Of a DNA stretch of 64,000 nt, positions 1 through 11,739 are shown one piece after another. The stretch lies in the NCBI GenBank assembly GCA_963565915.1, contig OY751485.1:372001-436000 (forward strand), written 5' to 3'. How positions within the stretch are numbered: the stretch's first letter is position 1; each line of letters begins with the position of its first letter. This stretch comes from Entoloma clypeatum (Eukaryota; Basidiomycota; Agaricomycetes; Agaricales; Entolomataceae). The translations under genes and the position numbers were made by a program. The notes below the pieces were generated by a model, which was not told the DNA's origin, did not search any database, and saw only the letters and a list, made by a program, of their open reading frames with translations.

Positions 1-232
1 ACTAAACACCAGCGATGCCACGCATGAATTCCCGAGCAGAGAGGATATGCATTATGTGTCGCCTTTGTCATTCGGACATCAGCAGCCTCTCGGGCTCTAC
101 GCCGAGCGCAGTGGTGTGCTGTGAGTCTGTCCTTCTCCCTTGCACGTACTGTGATGACATAATATCAACAGTGTAACTCGCCACTGCCTTCCTACGTGGC
201 TGCTCTTTCATCCTTCCGTCTTCGTCGTTAAT

Positions 233-1061
233 ATGGGGGATATACCGGTCTCAAGAAGCGGATATCAGTCGGTCTCTGAAGCTGGTTTTCCTTGGCTATA
301 TCAGTATCAACCCTTCACCTGTTCTGCCTTTCATCCTGCTCCCTTGTCCGACATCTCGCCACCAATGGTCCAACTCGCCACCAAATCCACCCCCTCCAAC
401 GCCCCCCTGGTCATCCCGATCGATATGGTAGTTCTATCCACGCTAGTGCAAGAAATGGGTATACAGCTGCGTGAGTAGCTTGTGTATCATCTCTTCTTGG
501 AGATACGATCGCTCACTATTCTCACAGCAGTGGATGGGAAAATTATCATAGCAGATGGTCACCTTATAATAATCCGTAAGTTCTTCATTTCTAATATCGT
601 CATATACTAGTAGTAGGACTGATGTCCAACCTTTAGCATCGATGGACCTCGCCACCCCCATGCCCATTCCCACATCCATGCCTGCGCCCACGTCCATGCC
701 TGCGCCCACATCCACGTCCACATCTATGCCATCCTCAATGCCTCTACCACCTTTGCACTGTGCTCCAGGGGCACATTACGTTGTTTTTGCTGGTCGGGAT
801 GTCGGTGTATTTGCCAATGCGTAAGCTTCCTTCCTCTCGATGGAATACCATGTGGCTAATGCTTGTCCAATCAGACAGCATGCCAACTCTCTCGTAAATG
901 GTATTGCGTATGCCTCGCAAAAACGGTATGCCACCTACGTCGATGCCCGGAATGAATATATCCAAGCACTACGAGAGCAGCGCGTCTTCAAGCTGCCGCC
1001 TGGCGGTCAGCCCGTGCTGGTTACCTTGGAAGCTGCTGGATATGCTGAACAACGTCTATAG
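233..1061 (+). CDS. RNase H1 N-terminal (viroplasmin-type) domain protein
   Basis: The exons I can place are 233-470, 528-575, 637-820 and 875-1061, which join in frame to 218 residues ending in TAG. The middle is rich in Met, Pro, Thr and Ser with a repeated MPAPTS unit. The C-terminal third reads YVVFAGRDVGVF, then VNGIAYASQKRYATY, then VDARNEYIQALREQRV. This is the pattern of the small RNase H1 N-terminal domain (hybrid-binding fold, also called viroplasmin-like): a Y-V-V-x-x-G-R-x-x-G start, a V-x-G turn and a closing helix. No RNase H catalytic domain follows, so binding rather than cleavage is the better guess. The open frame also continues upstream through a possible intron (121-171) to the left window edge, so the true start may lie outside. 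The C-terminal domain is the firm part; the N-terminal exons are less certain. Confidence 0.6.
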
Positions 1062-1607
1062 GATACCATTTTTGTTCCACCATCGTCATCTTGCTGTTTG
1101 CCTCATCGCTCGCCTTGCTACATCATCATCTCATTATTATCTTGCTGCTGTCCTTGTTGCTCATCTTGTCAATTGTCATCATCGTGAACTTGTAGTATGT
1201 ATCAATTTTACATCTTGTAACCAAACCAGAAAAATGAAACTGTAAGCATAATTTGCAGACAAGCTCGAGAGGTGTTGATGGCACGATGTGCTTCAGTAAT
1301 GGCGTGGGTTCCTTTCAACTCTATTCCTTGACATTGCCACCAAACGGGAATACTACTCACTGCTGCGCTTGAGGCCACACCCTGAGGTGAATGATTCGTA
1401 ACACCAACCTCAAGCTGCACAGTCAAGCTTCATTATTACAGCAGCCACTGTAAACGACAAAGTCAAAGTCTGCACGCTCAATTACCTATCATTACCTAAC
1501 AGAAGGAGGCATGTCTTTTCAATGGTGTATAATTGTGACACCGACCACTCCGAAGCTATCCTCATTGGCACCGTAACCTTCTCTTCCTCCGCCTAGTATT
1601 TGTAGTC
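1062..1607. other. Intergenic spacer
   Basis: No supported gene. There is a short CAT/TTG-rich low-complexity stretch near 1110-1190. The last 100 bases presumably hold the promoter of the next gene, but I see no clear TATA box. Confidence 0.5.
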
Positions 1608-3167
1608 ATGTCCAACTCCTACAATCGGAACCCTGGTGGCCGTAATCAACACGGCGACAAAGGTTTGTGTCTTGAACGTATTGTCCTTGATCCCAGCAAC
1701 ATCCGACAGTTCTATCGTCGCACAGTGAACCGCGATGATCCCCGACTCATGGCGGCACTCCAAGGGTACCACGAGGAGCTTCTAACATCGAATCAGGTCA
1801 TATCGGACAGACTGGCTGCTGAGCACCACATAATTCTAAGGTAAGAACCTTACTCGCATTATGTGTGTATTCTGCATTATCCTACCAGCGCGAGTTCTGT
1901 AAAACGGGCGCGCAAGCAATATGGTCTAGTCGGAGGTGCCTCAAATCTCAAGACAAAGCCACGGGCAGATGCTGAGCAACTGGTTCTCGATCAACTCGAC
2001 CTTGATCCTGCCGGCCATGCAGGACCACGTACCATTCGACATCGGATCGCAGCACGCCAAGGAGAGCACCTGCCTCGCGCATTCGTGACTGGAGTCATGA
2101 AGACTCATGCATCCGATGGCTTTGATAAGAGGAATCCTAGCACGAGGCGAATCATCCGCTTTCCAAAAGTTCCTATCGGCATCCACGAGCGCTGGTCATG
2201 CGATGGGCATGATAAGCTCTACAAGATAGGGTTTCCGGCATATGGATTTGTCGAAGATTCAACAGCGAAGTGGTTATATGGCCGAATCGTTCCCAGCAAT
2301 AGGTTTGGTGTAATAATTGGCTACCTCTATCTCTGCTGCGTCGAGAAGTATGGCGGTGAGTTATCCAAGTCATAACGTCACGGAACTTTGACACGTTATA
2401 CATATGTTCTGTTTTTGATGCTAGGGATTCCTCTACAGGTCACCACGGATTGCGGATCAGAAACTACACTAACGTATGGTCTCCAGAATGCTCTACGGTT
2501 TGTACAATACAGAATACTAAGGCTTCGTCAACTGATCCGTCCTTGCAGAGAAATATTCCATGCTGACTTTGATGATTCACATGAATTACCTGCACATGTC
2601 TACCTTCGCAGTGTACATAATATCTCAATCGAGCGATCATGGCTTCGGCTGCGGTTGGACTGGGGAGATAATGCTGTTATCGTGTTTGAGCAGGGCGAAG
2701 CTGAAGGATGGTATAATCCACATGACATTTCTCAGCAGTGCGTCAATATTCTTTGGCTATAACATCCGAGCCACACCCGTGACTCCTTGAACTCACATTT
2801 TAGCAGGGAGCTCTGTCGCTGGCTCTGGGCTAAACTTCTTCAGCAGGTATTCGATGAGTTCATGAGAGAACGTAATTCATACAGAGCGCGCAAGGACAGC
2901 AGCAAGGCTGGCCCTTCGGGAATGTCACGGAATACAGCCTTCAGCTTACCAGAGAAGTGGGGCGGAAAGAATTGTCTGATGCCGGTGGATCTTGAGGTCA
3001 TTCGACACATCAAGGAGGAGATGGGAGGAGACGAACTTCTCCAGTTCGTCAGCCAGGAATTCTCGGACCGCGCAGAGGCTGCTTATCAGGTCCTCGCTGT
3101 GCAGAAGTTGTCGTTCGAGAATGTCTGGCCTATTTTCAAAGATCTGCACAGGAACATGTTTCTCTAG
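1608..3167 (+). CDS. Integrase-core (DDE, RNase H fold) protein
   Basis: Five exons (1608-1840, 1889-2355, 2425-2497, 2549-2737, 2804-3167) join without a break into 441 codons; all four introns are GT-AG and 48-69 bases long. The protein resembles the integrase-core family abundant in Agaricomycetes. A region reading HERWSCDGHDKL and YGFVEDSTAKWLYGRIVPSN gives the first acidic residue. IPLQVTTDCGSET gives the second. HNISIERSWLRLRLDWGD gives a Glu in the right spacing for a D-D-E triad. The C-terminal part (LLQQVFDEF, GPSGMSRN, FSLPEKWGG) is typical of the same family. I see no LTRs or terminal inverted repeats immediately around it, so it is either a single-copy domesticated integrase or a transposon whose ends I could not find. 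It sits between two other accessory-type genes on the same strand. All three acidic residues are present, so catalysis is possible but untested. Confidence 0.78.
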
Positions 3168-3337
3168 ATTCGATTTATGTAACTAACTTGTTTCTTGTAA
3201 ACGAGGGTCCTTGGTGAATGCAACGTCAATGTGATTGTGGACAAGCTGACAGGATAAATAGCAAGGCAACTCGCCTCAAGCTGAGGACAGATCCATTATC
3301 CTTGCGAACTCAACACCTCAGGCTCTGAGTCCTTAGT

Positions 3338-6045
3338 ATGTCCATTTGCGGCGGTTGTCAAAATTCCTTTCCTCGCCTCGAGGCAAACACCCGTTGTCAA
3401 AAATGCTGCCAACTCAAGCCAGGCCTCTCGCAACCTGAGCTTGCCACCATTCGTGTCGGTGACTTCATCCTTATGGTATTACAAGTTAACTCATTGATAT
3501 CAACATAACATGAACAGTTTAAACCTCAGTGTGCCAGCTGTGGGTTGGTATCGAAAACAATTCCATGCGCGCTTTGCCAAGCATGTCTTGATTTTTATGG
3601 TGAGTGTGTAGGTTTTCAGTGTGACATATCGTACTAACAATTACATGCCACGCACAGGCACTCAAGAAGCGGTTCCCCGTGATATCCTAATGCTGAAAGG
3701 CGTTGCTCCATTTCTCTTTCGCAAGTCTCCAACTCGACCCAGCAGCACATTAGTGAGATCTGAATCTGTCGCCAACTCGCCGCAAGGTCACCGCGCCTCT
3801 GGTGCCAGCACAGATCATGGTGATCTTGTGTCAGCAATCCTGTCGACAGCCGAAACTCACCGTACTGGAGCATCAGACACTCGGTTTGCTGTCGGCCCCC
3901 CGAAGTCAGTCCATGGCAACAATAAGTTCCCTAACTTGATGAAGGCCAGCCAGGTGCTTACTGAGCGAAACAAGAAGAAGGTTTGCGGTGTTCCTTTTCT
4001 CACCAGGATTTTCTGGGAATGCTAATTATTCTTTAAGGCAGAGGCTCGTCTTCGTGAAGGGGGTGGGTCTGTGACCGTTGTTGTTTCCCTTTGGCGACTT
4101 GATGAAAGGTCTAAGCCCACGGAAGTAAGTCTTTTACACATTTACACAAGTCTCCTTGATCTTCATTGAAACGGGCCGCTCTTTTAAGGTTAGACCGGCT
4201 GTACATGTTCAGCGTACCTTTCCTAAGGATGAGGAGACGAAGAACTGCTTAGATAAACTGCTCGATCAAGCGAGGATCGATTTTGAAAAGGCAAATCCAG
4301 AGGCGGATCCATTAACATGGTAAGTGCTCTTTTCTTCATGAATTGTACCGAGGACTCAAGGAGAAGCTCATGTTTTTCTTGCATTCTTCTTCAGGCAAAA
4401 TGTTGTTCTTCGTGCGGATACTGGCGGGGGAGCCGGTGGTTGGGCATCCTTAACTTACTTCAATAAAAGTCAAACTCTAGGAGACCTACTCGAAGAATTC
4501 CGTGTTCAAAAGTTTGCGAGCGAGACACTCCTTAAGACTTCAACAATTAAAATTCGCTTCGAAATTGTCAGCTCAGCAGAAACGGACTGCTTGGTGAGTC
4601 AATTAGTCTATCCACCGACCGACTGAATGCTGACTCTGAGTCAAAGCCTGAATCCTCAGCTCAACCAGTAATGGCATCATCGAAAAGCTTGAAGCGTCTG
4701 CGCGCAGATACCAAGAGCAACATTGCAGGAAACTTCAATACGAGATCAAAAACTGCCCGAATAGTTGCGTCGGCCCATGGCACTGCTAATCCAGAGAGCG
4801 TCGGAAGAACTTCAGCACCTGTCATTTTGAAAAGTGCGTTCAAGGCACCAACCGCAGCACGCCCAAAGTGGAGTCGGAACCCACGCATGGAACAGTATAG
4901 TTTCATTCGCACGACGGCCTCTATCAGTCCAAATGGAGAGATAACTCTGAAGCATTGTCAGGAACGCCAAGACGAAACCATCGAGATCGCGGTCGATTGG
5001 TTACACGGAGAGGAAGCTTTCTTGGGGGGGAAGCCCTATGATGCAACGGGCTTCATTGGGCGAGGTGCCACAAAAAGAGCCATCTACGTTCGTACAAGTT
5101 CTCTACTCAATTATCTGACCTTGGAGTAATACTTAGTTGTATTCTAATTCTAGGCACGGCACGGTGACAAGGAGTTTGTTCTGACACAGAACTATGACGA
5201 GCACACAACACCAGATGAGGTTGCCAGAAATCTGGCTGGTGAGTACGAGCTCTTAGCTCAGTGTGATTGGTTCAAGTCGAAATTTAATGAATACGCCATC
5301 AGTTCGGGTGTCACCACTCTGCCGGGTATCTTTTCCTTTATGATATGCACCTTGACTTGTGTACTGATGTGATATGTATGCCGCTGCAGATTTTTACTTC
5401 AATTTCCCCTCCTCAATCTTCGGAGAATTCAAGCCATCCTTGACCTCTGGGGGGCTTCATGTCCCTTTTCGGCACTTCATCGCGACACCATTACTGCCAT
5501 GCGGTAAGGTTGACGCGAAAGTACAAAAGTTCACGGGGAATGAATACTTCGGAAACGCCTCCGACAACCTGACAAAGGCAATACATGCCTTTGTGCATTT
5601 CTCCCTTGTATACTCGAACGGGTACATTTTGTTTTGTGATCTACAGGGTAAGTTCTTGAGTTTGTGTAACAGTCTCTCGAACTGACCAATGTTCAGGGTG
5701 TCTTGATGCTCGTGGGGTGATGTGTCTTTTTGACCCACAAGCACATACGTAAGTACCTTTTCGGCAACTCACTGATCCCAACCATCTCCACGACCATGCA
5801 GGAATACAGAGTCCGAATCGAGGGCCAACTATTGGGATTTAGGTCCAAAGGCCATTTCCAGTATCATGCGCCAGCATGATCCTGTCTGCAAGGAGAATTG
5901 GGTCTGTCAGCGGCTTTCGCTCCATAATATAAAAGTAGACAATTCGCCCTCTTCCCCACCAAAAGAAGCTCTTGGTAAGCATGCAGATGGGTGTCGTCAA
6001 AATCCAATGAATGTCGATTTATTGTTGAACAACTCGGAGCTATAG
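3338..6045 (+). CDS. Alpha-type protein kinase with Cys-rich N-terminus
   Basis: My 11-exon model (3338-3475, 3518-3599, 3658-3980, 4038-4124, 4189-4319, 4395-4593, 4647-5087, 5154-5325, 5390-5647, 5697-5748, 5802-6045) is open throughout and gives 708 residues. The N-terminus (about residues 4-75) has paired cysteines: CGGC with CQKCC, then CASC with CALCQAC, suggesting two zinc-binding modules split by an intron. A low-complexity linker follows. The C-terminal third is an alpha-kinase: a GFIGRGATKRAIYV nucleotide-binding strand, AEY/GEYELLAQCDWFKSKF, then FVHFSLVYSNGYILFCDLQG and LFDPQAHT, the hallmark alpha-kinase DLQG and DPQ motifs. A terminal H-x3-C-x5-C group matches the family zinc site. 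Such kinases are a known lineage-specific expansion in Agaricomycetes. The donor after 5087 (GTTCGT) is unusual and is the least certain junction. Confidence 0.82.
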
Positions 6046-7608
6046 GATCCCCGGTGGCGGTGTTTCCCATTAGCATGTACTTACTGTATTGAAAATACTT
6101 GTTTCTCCCCGGATTGCATATCTCTACTCTGCGCAGTGCATCGAAATTTCACTCTCCGCTTCTTGTTCAAGTCAACGAGTGTCGAATATATTTCACCTTT
6201 ATGATTAATATTGCTCGTTGCAGTGACCTGTGACTGTCAAACCGTCAAGGTCCGGGACCCCATCATTCAGATCAACTTCCATCGCAGCATCGCAGCCAAA
6301 AAGTAGACCTGACCCCAGGGGGCAACGGTATACGCGGTGCAAACCAGCAGACAGAACCACCAACTGGACGTTACTCCTTCCCGGGAGTTCTTCCCTACAG
6401 AGCAACCGCGAAATTTTCGTTTATCGTCGTTCATTTTTACCACCGGTTGTCATGCTGACGGGAGGTTGTCCCGCGGAGTTTGGAGACATGTTTGATACGG
6501 AGAGGTTTGCCGCTTCGGCTTGCTGATCAATCATTTACTGGCGGCCAAGTATCTTCTTCCGACTTTTCCACCTCATCCTTCTGTATATGCATGCGGACTC
6601 AATGTCGTCTTCCCATCAAATCGTGGCTCTCCATATAATCTAGCATTCACCCAGATTTCGCGCCGCGCTTCCCGACTGGATCCGCAGCACGAAGAAAGTT
6701 CAAGCTGTGCCTTTCCTTGATTCTGCGGCCTTCCCATCGGCCGAGTGGATCCTCTTGCATGATCAGAACGATCGCAGCAGCCTTCTCATCCTCGTGAGGC
6801 CACTGTTTCGAACAGTGCGTATGCCACGATGCTCGATGATCCGTTGCAAGGAACGCTTCCTACGTTGTCGTCAGCCTACAATTGTAAATGTTGATCTATG
6901 ACCCACCAGATTGATATGTTAATGTTCTCAAGAATTGCTCTGGATAAGTCCCTCAGAATGAGCCCTTGATTAAGGTAAGTTTGGATGAGCTCGGAAAGAT
7001 GCGGAAACTCTTCAACTGAAAGTTGGTCTGCTCCAAGAGCTACCCAGAAAAGTCACTCGAAACACGTACGAATAGCCGTTTGCGGTGCTGATTCAAGCCA
7101 TGAGATTTGATATTCTGAGGCGTAAGTGACATCGGGAAGGTCAGAGTCCTGACGAGGGAATTGTCGCAGTAACGTGTGTGAGTGCGTTGTAGTGTTCTGT
7201 GCACCTTTGACCACTGTGTATATGCGCTTTGTACGACGCTCATCATTGTTTGCCAGTGCTATGATTGTCGACCCTGATGCCATTACTTATTGTCAGTTTT
7301 CAAACTCAGATCGCTTCAACGTCAAGGTCATACTGTAAGGCCGAGCTCAGAGGTATTGATCACCTGTCACAGCGCATTCTACGTAGCTCATTCGAGCACA
7401 CTGATATACAAGCATATTCAGGTCAATCTTGGGAGGATCATTTGACGGGAAGAATCGAGTCGATGGCGGCCTAGCCTGCAACGCCAGTACTCATGACATG
7501 GCACTGATTTCTTGGACTGTAGCTTCTTCCGTCCCCGCCTTTTTGGAGTCCGCGCTAGAAGGACTGAGATTGCATAATTTGACTCACTTTTAGGGGTTGA
7601 TGCGACGC
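6046..7608. other. Spacer without a recognised gene
   Basis: About 1.56 kb. Several short frames (for example 6230-6526, 6520-6720, 7040-7283) are open but show no family signature, no plausible splice chaining and no signal peptide. I treat them as chance frames or unrecognisable relics. Confidence 0.5.
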
Positions 7609-7615
7609 TATAAAG
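7609..7615 (+). promoter_or_regulatory. TATA box of the Hsp70-like gene
   Basis: TATAAAG lies 35 bases before the start codon at 7650. This is a short distance, implying a very short 5' leader. Confidence 0.55.
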
Positions 7616-7649
7616 ATCTCCAACAGGAATCCGGTCCTATCATACCATC

Positions 7650-10196
7650 ATGTATCAACGTTTACCGTACGCAGGCTCAGAACGCAAATTGGTTTTGGCC
7701 TTTGACATCGGGACGACCTTCAGCGGAGTCTCATACTGGTGTGTTCAGACAAATCAATCGTTGATACATGTTGAAGTTCAAGATTTATCTAGCATTCTTG
7801 ACCCAGGAAAAGTTCCGGAGATCAGGGGTGTGACGAGGTGAGTTGCGCAGATTGGGTCAATTCGCGACGATTTTTAGTAGCAACATCTGATGTTCGGGTC
7901 TAGATTTCCTGCCCAGGAGCAAGTTGGCGGGGACTCGAAAATTCCGACGATCATCTACTACGACAAAAGGGGCAAGGTTTATGCTGTCGGAGCTGAAGCA
8001 CTGGGCGAAAAGTTTGACGATTATGCCGAAAAGGGTTTAACAAAGGCTGAGTGGCAAGTTATCACGCGTTTATCATCCCGAGTCTCGTTGAATCATGATT
8101 TTTTACATATAGGTTCAAATTGCACCTTCGCCCAGCATCTTCGGATTGTACTGGTTCGGACGCGACTCGCCTCCTTCCTCCTCTCCCGGTAAACAAGACC
8201 GCAATCGACATCTTTGCAGATTTCATGAAATACCTATACGAAAGTGCGCGGACCTACATACAAGAGAGCCATAACACCGGAGCTTATATATGGAGAACCA
8301 TGGAGGAAGAAATACAGTTCGTCCTCACCCATCCCAATGGTTGGGGCGGTGCTCAGCAAGCACAAATGCGAATGGCCGCCGTTCGTGCTGGTTTGGTACC
8401 TGATAACGTAGCAGGCCTTACACGGGTTCATTTTGTGACGGAAGGAGAAGCGAGTTTGCATTATTGCATACAGAGAGGATTGATGACGGCGCCTTTGCAG
8501 GTAAGCAGAAGGATCGCGGAATCTTTTGAGGATGGGAGAATTGAAGTTCCCCCTCAGAAACGAGAAGCCATATTGGTTGTAGATGCTGGTGGAGGAACCG
8601 TCGACTTGAGTGCATATAGTCAGGACACCGACTCGAAAGAAATTTCTTTCCAAGAGTGTGCTCCTTCACAATGTCAGCACGCCTCATCCTCTTTGTGTAT
8701 TCGCCGCTTATACCCACCTAGGTCATTTCCAAGGCTCGATCTTCGTGACGAGGCGTGCTCGCACCCATCTGGATGGTAGGCTGATGGCCCCTCCTTCGAC
8801 GGTCTCTGCTTAAAACTAATCCAAAAGTTCTACTCCGTCAATCTCGGTTTTACGACGACCTCGATCATATCACAAAGTTGTTTGACAAGAGTGCGAAGCT
8901 GCGATTTAGAAATCGGGAGGAACCGCAGTACATCAAGTTCGCCACCGCGCGCGATATGGACTCTCAACTTGGCATTCGTTCCGGGCAGCTCAAATTATCT
9001 GGGTTAGTTCGGTTCTTGGTTCTGGAACACGTTTATCGCTCAATATGTTACCTTGGCTAGGATGGACGTCGCGTTATTTTTTCAGCCTTCGATAACCTGC
9101 ATCATCGAGGCCATTCTCGAAGTCCACAAGGTCACCTCAGCCTCAAAGATTTCGGTTTGTTTTCCATTACCTAAATTCGGTCCCCAGATTTTATCTCGCG
9201 TATACCACAGTCTGTTTTCCTCGTCGGTGGTTTTGCGGCCAGTGATTGGCTTTTTTCTCAAATCAAGGAAGCCTTGGACCCTTTGGGAATCAATTTCTCT
9301 CGACCTGATGGTCATCTGTACGTTTTTTTTTCCTGGACAGAGGTACAAACCGAGTGATTCCTTCCACGAGCAGCAATAAGGCTGTTGCAGATGGTGGCGT
9401 TTCTTACTACGTCGATCATTTCGTGACAACGAGAGTTGCAAAATACACATACGGAGTCTCGTGCTATACTCCGTATGACTCAGCTGACGCTGAACATGTC
9501 CAGCGTTCGTCATCTATCTTTGTCGATGCCGCAGGCGACGCCTGCATTACTAAGAAGTTCAGCATACTTTTATCCAAAGTACGCAATGTGACGTGTGCCA
9601 TTCTCAAGGTCTAACGACGTATTTCTGTGTCATAGAATACCCAAGTCAACGAGACAAAGGAGTTCCGCGGGTCATACTCGCACAAGTTCAAAACTCCAGA
9701 GAACCTTCCGGGTAAACTTAGGGAAACCATCCTATGTTATAAAGGCCCGTCTAGTCGACCTCGCTGGGTAGACATTAATGAAGGTCAGTGAATGCGATCG
9801 TTCCACTACTTATGCAACTCAACAGTCTCTTCGGGGACCTGTCGGAAGATCAATTTTTCCCGCTATGCACCATCGTCGCGGATGGCCCGCCCTTGAAGCA
9901 TCTTTTAGTTCGTGAACGTGCAGCCAGTGGGAAGATCTATTACCGATTGAATTTCTCGATTATCTTGTCATTTGGTCTCACGGAATTGACGGCTCATATC
10001 AGCTTTTTGGAAAACGTAAGTCTGCCTTTCTTGCATTGGCGTGTTGAATAGGGTTGACAAGTGTGCATTCATACACAGGGGAAAGAAACTCGGTCAGTTG
10101 ATATTTGGCGGTCCTTGTATCTCCTTTTTTTGAGATGGGGTTTTCAGTTCTCCCGCCGAAATAACCTATTCACTTGCAGACGAAGTTGAAGATTAG
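7650..10196 (+). CDS. Divergent Hsp70-like ATPase-domain protein
   Basis: Thirteen exons (7650-7738, 7793-7837, 7904-8053, 8113-8672, 8722-8775, 8828-9002, 9061-9154, 9211-9317, 9341-9578, 9636-9783, 9849-10015, 10079-10092, 10148-10196) give 629 residues with every phase consistent. It has the Hsp70/actin-fold signatures: FDIGTTFSG near residue 20 (phosphate 1), VVDAGGGTVDLSAY near 250 (phosphate 2) and VFLVGGFAASDWLF near 390 (adenosine motif). The order QGSIFVTRRAR, DDLDHITKLFDK, KAVADGGVSYYVDHFV and KIYYRLNFSIILSFG matches the lineage-expanded Hsp70-like proteins of Agaricomycetes, related to Hsp12A rather than to canonical chaperones. The EEVD tail is absent. The intron at 8054-8112 is GC-AG. 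A 57-base stretch at 8501-8557 has splice-like ends but is in frame, so two isoforms are possible. Part of exons 9-10 is duplicated just downstream. Confidence 0.85.
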
Positions 10197-10329
10197 GATT
10201 GGAGAAGCACTTTCTGCTTGTCGCGATTATGAGTATAAAGAAAGGTCGACATTGTTACATGGGAGACTAATGTCAATCAATGAGCGATGACATTGGCTCA
10301 GGTCTTATCACATAGAACATTCAAGGTCG

Positions 10330-10642
10330 CGAGAGTTACGAGAGTTGCAAAATACACATACGGAGTCTTATGCTATACTCCGTCTGACACAGCTGATGCT
10401 GAGCAGATCCAGCGTTCGTCATCTATCTTTGTCGATGCCGCGGGCGACGCCTTATTACTAAGACGTTCAGCATGGTCTTATGAGTCCGGAGTAAGCAGTG
10501 TGACGTGTGCCATTCTTGAGGTCTAACGACGTATTTTTGTGTCATAGAATACCCAAGTGAATGAGGCAGAGTTCGGCCAGTCATACTTGCACAACTTCAA
10601 TACTTCAGAGGACCTTCCGGATAAACTTAGGGAAACCATCCT
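10330..10642 (+). pseudogene. Tandem 3' fragment of the Hsp70-like gene
   Basis: This repeats the end of exon 9, the following intron and the start of exon 10 of the neighbouring Hsp70-like gene (compare 9430-9745), from RVAKYTYGV through the AGDA segment. It is cut off on both sides and has lost the Lys-rich residues before the donor. It cannot encode the ATPase domain. It is also the left edge of the segment duplicated at 39.1 kb. Confidence 0.8.
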
Positions 10643-10782
10643 ATGTACACTTGCAATCGCCATCTTTGCAATCGAAGTTTAGGTTGGGGCATAGCCTTCT
10701 TGCCATAGCATCAGCCTTGCACCGGCTGTTAGAAGACCGTATAATTACTAGATGCCAGCTTATTGAACAAAGAAATGTCAGC

Positions 10783-11025
10783 TCACGTGGGTGTGTTGCA
10801 AGATAATTGCCTTGTTATTGGTTGACGAGTCGCCAAGTCGGCAATGCCTTCGAGCTCAGCCATGCGGTCCTCCAAGTAAGCGCGCCTGTAAATGCGAGCA
10901 GTCAATCCTCTTTGCCCCGAACTATCAATGGAAGACTGAGTGACAAACCGCCCGGTAGGATACGCAGAAACAGCGCCAGCAAGGATTGCAATTGTGATGA
11001 GAGTTTGGGGAACGAAGAACTTCAT
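10783..11025 (-). CDS. Small secreted protein, paralogue A
   Basis: An 80-residue single-exon frame from ATG at 11,025. It begins MKFFVPQT followed by a hydrophobic run and AVSA-YP, a textbook signal peptide with cleavage near residue 21. The mature part is about 59 residues and polar, with one Cys, an RR pair (IYRRAYLEDR) and an Arg/Glu-rich centre; I recognise no family. A paralogue with the same reading frame, start and stop is at 39,531-39,773. Signal peptides are identical between the two, while the mature parts differ at ten positions. The function is unknown; an extracellular or effector-like role is inference from the signal peptide alone. Confidence 0.7.
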   Translation of the reverse strand: MKFFVPQTLITIAILAGAVSAYPTGRFVTQSSIDSSGQRGLTARIYRRAYLEDRMAELEGIADLATRQPITRQLSCNTPT

Positions 11026-11739
11026 CTTGTGGATGGCGGCGACGTTTTGGTGAAACAGGTGATATAGATCGGTGAGACCAGCTGACGAGTTATCGTCTCA
11101 ACATCCTGCTTTTCTAGTCCACTGGCCCACCCTCATGACAACCAGGTCTGGGCTAGGCATCACCCAATAAGGCTTAGCTGAACGCGACTTCGCGTGGGCA
11201 AAGACTAGGCAAGACTGATGTGTTTCAGGAGCGCATGACTACATTTGAAATCGCGCAAGGAACCAAGTTACAACTCTGATTGATATCACGCTACTGCGCG
11301 ACGAGTTCGATCAAGACCCCACAAGCGCCTAGAACGATGGTTTTGAACGTAGCGAGCCATTATTGTACAAGTGCATAGCTCACCCCAACCGATAGCTTCC
11401 CCCTCGACCATTATCCTTACTCAAACTTGAAAGGTATAGAAGCCAGGATCCTTGGTTTAATCGGCAGAAAATTGTATTGCATTGACAATATGGAGTCCAC
11501 GCTTGAATAAAGGGAATAAGGAGAGTGCAATGAGTCGCACGGAACGCATAGATGATGGAGAAAGTAAAGAGGGAATGGACGCGCTCAATGAATTTGGATT
11601 GAAAGTGACAGAATCCGTGTAAACAGTATGAGACGAAGGCCTAAGAGAATTTCCATCTGGGAGGGTGTTAACTCGCACAACCACAAAAGATGGAACGGTG
11701 GGAGGTGCCTGTTGCCACAGTCGGAGGGGGACATTCAAG

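Noticed and set aside
1608..3167. Calling the integrase-core gene an LTR retrotransposon
   Set aside because: No reverse transcriptase, protease, gag or LTRs lie around it; neighbours on both sides are unrelated genes.
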